In this document: one piece after another, positions 60,428 to 64,000 of the stretch | Layout of the letters: each line of letters begins with the position of its first letter | Position numbering within the stretch: the stretch's first letter is position 1 | NCBI GenBank assembly: GCA_018970445.1 | Contig: JAGWWF010000002.1 | Location: 124,001 to 188,000, forward strand | Direction of reading: 5' to 3' | Length of the DNA: 64,000 nt | Origin: Alphaproteobacteria bacterium | GTDB taxonomy: Bacteria > Pseudomonadota > Alphaproteobacteria > Sphingomonadales > Sphingomonadaceae | Position numbers and translations under genes: made by a program | Notes under the pieces: generated by a model | The model's input: only the letters and a program-made list of their open reading frames with translations | Database searches by the model: none | Told to the model about the DNA's origin: nothing

Positions 60428-61183
60428 ATGCAATTTCCCGAACCCGCGATGCTGGCCCTGCTGGCCGGGGCCGGGCTGTGGGCCGGGGCGCAGAATGCCC
60501 TGGCCGGCGGCGGCAGCTTCATCACCCTGCCGGCACTGATCGCTGCCGGGCTGGATCCCAAGCTGGCCAACATCACCTCCACCATGGCGCTGTTTCCCGG
60601 CCAGATCACCACCGGCATCGCGGGCCGCAAACTGGTGGCCGGGGCGCAGCGGCTGGGCTTTCCGGCGCTGGCCGCCATCGCGCTGGTGGGCGGCGTGGCC
60701 GGGGCGATGCTGCTGAATGCCACGCCCACGCGCCTGTTTGCGGCGATGGTGCCGTGGCTGGTGCTGCTGGCCACCATCGTCTTTGCCTGGGGGGCATTCG
60801 GGCCGAAGAGATCCGCCACTCGCCCGCCGCCGCCGGCCTGGGTGACGATCGCCAGCCAGTCGCTGATCGCGCTCTATTCCGGCTTTTTCGGTGGCGGGGC
60901 CGGCATCCTCACGCTGGCCAGCCTCACCATCGCCGGGCTGCCGGTCAGGAACGCCGGCGGCACCAAGAATGTGCTGGTCTCCCTGTCCAACACCACGGCG
61001 GCGCTGGCCTTTGCGCTCACCGGCAATGTGGCGTGGGCGCATGCGCTGGTGGTGGGCATCGGCGCGATGGCGGGCGGTTATGTTGGCGCGCGGGCACTGG
61101 CGGTGGTGCCGGAAAAGGCGCTGAAGATCGCGGTGATCCTGATCGGCCTGGGGCTCACGCTGGGCCTGTTCGCGCAGGGTTAG
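60428..61183 (+). CDS. TSUP (TauE/SafE) family sulfite exporter-like protein
   Basis: AGAGLWAGAQNALAGGGSFITLPALIAAGLDPKLANITSTMALFPGQ; GGGAGILTLASLTIAGLPVRNAGGTKNVLVSLSNTTAAL. Confidence 0.9.
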   Translation: MQFPEPAMLALLAGAGLWAGAQNALAGGGSFITLPALIAAGLDPKLANITSTMALFPGQITTGIAGRKLVAGAQRLGFPALAAIALVGGVAGAMLLNATPTRLFAAMVPWLVLLATIVFAWGAFGPKRSATRPPPPAWVTIASQSLIALYSGFFGGGAGILTLASLTIAGLPVRNAGGTKNVLVSLSNTTAALAFALTGNVAWAHALVVGIGAMAGGYVGARALAVVPEKALKIAVILIGLGLTLGLFAQG

Positions 61184-61186
61184 CCC

Positions 61187-63595
61187 TCAGCGCCGCTGGC
61201 CATGTTCATCCACCAGCACCTCGCGGCGGCCAACATGGTCGGGGCGGCTGACGAACCCATCCTGTTCCATGCGTTCGATCAGGCGCGCCGCGTTGTTGTA
61301 GCCGATGCGCAGATGGCGTTGCAGGAAGCTGGTGCTGGCCTTTTGTGCCTTGGCCACCACATCGATGGCCCTGGCATAGACATCGGCCTCCTCATCGTTG
61401 CGGCCGCCGCCGCCCGACAGGCCGGCCCCGCTCAGATCAAGCTGGCCATCCAGATCGGCCGGTTCCTCGGTGACGGCGTCGACATAATCCGGCTGGCCCT
61501 GTGCGCGCCAGAAATCGGCGACGGCTTCCACCTCCTCGTCCGACACAAAGGGGCCGTGCACGCGCACCAGCTTGCCGCCGGCCATCCACAGCATGTCGCC
61601 CTTGCCCAGCAATTGTTCGGCACCCGGTTCGCCCAGAATCGTGCGGGAATCGATCTTGCTGGTCACCTGAAAGCTGATGCGGGTGGGCAGATTGGCCTTG
61701 ATCACCCCGGTGATCACATCCACCGACGGGCGCTGGGTGGCCATGATCAGGTGGATGCCGGCGGCGCGGGCCTTTTGCGCCAGGCGCTGGATCAGGAATT
61801 CCACCTCCTTGCCGGCCGTCATCATCAGATCGGCCAGTTCGTCGACCACCACCACCACCAGCGGCAGCGGTTCGAAATCGAGCAGCTCCTCCTCGATGAT
61901 CGGCAGTTCGGTTTCCGGGTCCCAGCCGGTCTGCACGCGGCGGATGAACGGCTTGCCGGCGGCCCTGGCGTCCCGCACCTTCTGGTTGAAGCTGGCCAGG
62001 GAGCGCACGTTCAGCTCGCTCATCTTGCGATAGCGATCCTCCATCTGCTCCACCGCCCATTTCAGCGCGCGGATCGCCTTGGGCGGATCGGTGACGACGG
62101 GGGCCAGCAGATGCGGGATCCCGTCATACATCTTCAGCTCCAGCATCTTGGGATCGATCATGATCAGCCGGCATTGCGCCGGGGTCATGCGATACAGGAG
62201 CGAGAGGATCATGGCGTTGAGGCCGACAGACTTGCCCGAACCGGTGGTGCCGGCAATCAGCAGGTGCGGCATGGGGGCCAGATCGGCCACCACCGGTTCG
62301 CCGGCGATATCCTTGCCCAGCACCAGCGGCAGGGTGACACTGCGATTGTCGAACACCGGGCTGGACAGAAGTTCGGACAGCGACACGGTTTCGCGCGTCT
62401 GGTTGGGCAATTCGATGCCGATCACGTTGCGGCCCGGCACCACGGCCACGCGGGCGGACAGCGCCGACATGGAGCGGGCGATATCATCGGCCAGGCCCAC
62501 CACGCGGCTGGCCTTGATGCCCGGCGCCGGTTCCAGTTCATACATGGTGACCACCGGGCCGGGGCGGACATCGCCGATGCGGCCGCGCACGCCGAAATCG
62601 TCCAGCACCCCTTCCAGCAGCCGGGCATTCTGTTCCAGCGCGGCGGCATCGATGCGCGCCTTGGGCGCGGTGGAGGGCGGGCGCAGCAGATCCAGCCCGG
62701 GCAGCAGCGTGGCATCGCCGAAATCCAGCGATTGTTGTCGCGCCTTTTGCACCCGCTTGCCCGTTGCGGCCGGGGCGGCGGCGGGCACCACCACGGTGGG
62801 GCCGGGCAGGATGATGTCGTCCGTGTCCCCCTCCGGCTCTGGCGCGGCGCGGCGCGGGCGCGGGGCCGGCAGCGGCAGGCTGCCATCGTCGGGCGCGGCG
62901 GCCGGGTCGGGCCACAGGCCGCGCAGCCAGATCAGGCCATCATCCAGCCCGTCGCGGCTGATGCCGGTGCCCCAGACGATCAGCGCCAGGCCCAGCGGGC
63001 CCAGCAGCAGCGCCAGCACCAGCCCGGCCGCGATGGTTTCCAGCCCCGGCAGGGTTTCGATGGCGGTGGCCAGCGCGGCAATGCCCTGGCCGGCCAGGCC
63101 GCCCAGCCCGGCGGGTGCGCCCAAGGCCGGCAGATCAAGGCCGCCGGCCGCGCCCGACACGGCCAGCGCCCCGGCCAGCGTGCCGCCGGCCATGCGCAGG
63201 CCCGGCACCGCGGCGGCCGTCGCCACCCGCCAGCCGGCGATCAGCATCGCGGGTGCCAGCAGCAGCATCGGCCAGCCGGCCAGTTGCAGCAGCAGATCGG
63301 CCAGATGGGCACCCAATGGGCCAATCAGATTGCCGGCCGCCCGCGCCGTGGCGGTGTTGAACGACGGATCGCCCGGCGCATAGCTGAGCAGCGCCAGCGC
63401 CAGCGCCACCCCGGCCGCCGCGATCAGCCCGCCCGCCATGATGCGCAGGGCGGCGCGCAGCGCCAGCGCCAGTTGCACGCGCCAGCGGGCCAGCCGCGCC
63501 GCGCCGGCGGCCAGCGGGCCAACGGGCGCGCCGGCCTTGCGGGCAGGCGGGGCGGGGGACGCCCGGGAAGCCATGGGTGCGGTGCCTTTCCCCAA
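61187..63595 (-). CDS. ftsK: DNA translocase FtsK
   Basis: [61 protein letters not shown]; gamma domain [31 protein letters not shown]. Confidence 0.96.
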   Translation of the reverse strand: MGKGTAPMASRASPAPPARKAGAPVGPLAAGAARLARWRVQLALALRAALRIMAGGLIAAAGVALALALLSYAPGDPSFNTATARAAGNLIGPLGAHLADLLLQLAGWPMLLLAPAMLIAGWRVATAAAVPGLRMAGGTLAGALAVSGAAGGLDLPALGAPAGLGGLAGQGIAALATAIETLPGLETIAAGLVLALLLGPLGLALIVWGTGISRDGLDDGLIWLRGLWPDPAAAPDDGSLPLPAPRPRRAAPEPEGDTDDIILPGPTVVVPAAAPAATGKRVQKARQQSLDFGDATLLPGLDLLRPPSTAPKARIDAAALEQNARLLEGVLDDFGVRGRIGDVRPGPVVTMYELEPAPGIKASRVVGLADDIARSMSALSARVAVVPGRNVIGIELPNQTRETVSLSELLSSPVFDNRSVTLPLVLGKDIAGEPVVADLAPMPHLLIAGTTGSGKSVGLNAMILSLLYRMTPAQCRLIMIDPKMLELKMYDGIPHLLAPVVTDPPKAIRALKWAVEQMEDRYRKMSELNVRSLASFNQKVRDARAAGKPFIRRVQTGWDPETELPIIEEELLDFEPLPLVVVVVDELADLMMTAGKEVEFLIQRLAQKARAAGIHLIMATQRPSVDVITGVIKANLPTRISFQVTSKIDSRTILGEPGAEQLLGKGDMLWMAGGKLVRVHGPFVSDEEVEAVADFWRAQGQPDYVDAVTEEPADLDGQLDLSGAGLSGGGGRNDEEADVYARAIDVVAKAQKASTSFLQRHLRIGYNNAARLIERMEQDGFVSRPDHVGRREVLVDEHGQRR

Positions 63596-63729
63596 AGGTG
63601 GCGTGAAACCCGGCGAATCTGGCCGGGCAAAGCGAACAAAGTGTGAATCAAGCCGGGGTTCCGGTCAAGCGCGGCCGATGACATCATGTCCCGCTTGGGG
63701 GACGGGCCGGGCTGCGCTAAGGCCCGTTT

Positions 63730-64000
63730 ATGCAGACTCATGACGCGGACGTGATCATCATCGGTGGCGGCCTGGTGGGCGCCACGCTGGCGCTGGCATT
63801 GGCCAGGGCCGAGGTGACGAGCATCGTGGTGGATGCCCAGGATCTGGATTCGACCACGCTGCCGGCCTTTGACGGGCGGGCCAGTGCCATTGCCAGCGCA
63901 TCGGGCCGCATGCTGCGCGCCCTGGGGCTGGGCGACATCATCGATGCGCATGGCTGCCCGATCCGCGAAATCCGCGTGACCGATGGCACCCACCCGCAAT
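63730..64000 (+). CDS. FAD-dependent hydroxylase, UbiH/UbiF/COQ6 family, truncated by window end
   Basis: MQTHDADVIIIGGGLVGATLALALARAEVTSIVVDAQD...FDGRASAIASASGRMLRALGLGD; open to the window edge. Confidence 0.9.
   Translation, partial: MQTHDADVIIIGGGLVGATLALALARAEVTSIVVDAQDLDSTTLPAFDGRASAIASASGRMLRALGLGDIIDAHGCPIREIRVTDGTHPQ

Noticed and set aside
61202-63646. 814-aa plus-strand ORF antisense to ftsK
   Set aside because: FtsK Walker and gamma-domain motifs are on the minus strand; the antisense product is low-complexity Q/H/G/R-rich.

Overview
This is a GC-rich alphaproteobacterial (probably Sphingomonadales-like) chromosomal segment. It is densely packed with housekeeping genes. I saw no rRNA, CRISPR array, transposase, integrase or prophage signature. 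The window carries chromosome-maintenance modules: mnmE-mnmG-rsmG-parA-parB with two perfect 16-bp parS sites (14994-15009 and 16928-16943), and a hemE/ppsR(DUF299) divergent spacer (42424-42794) holding two perfect DnaA boxes (TTATCCACA), further near-matches, an inverted repeat and five GANTC sites. I propose that spacer as the chromosomal replication origin (oriC). Other notable points are a PEP-CTERM-type gene split by an in-frame amber codon, a RegB/ActS-like redox kinase that keeps the GGxxNPF motif but has no cysteine, a MucR-type regulator with an AT-hook-like tail, tandem M20 peptidase paralogues, two DUF885 paralogues, and an rpoN/lptB pair separated from hpf/ptsN. Both ends are truncated genes: dnaE2 on the left and a UbiH-family hydroxylase on the right. 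All calls come from reading the supplied sequence and ORF translations. No database search was run.
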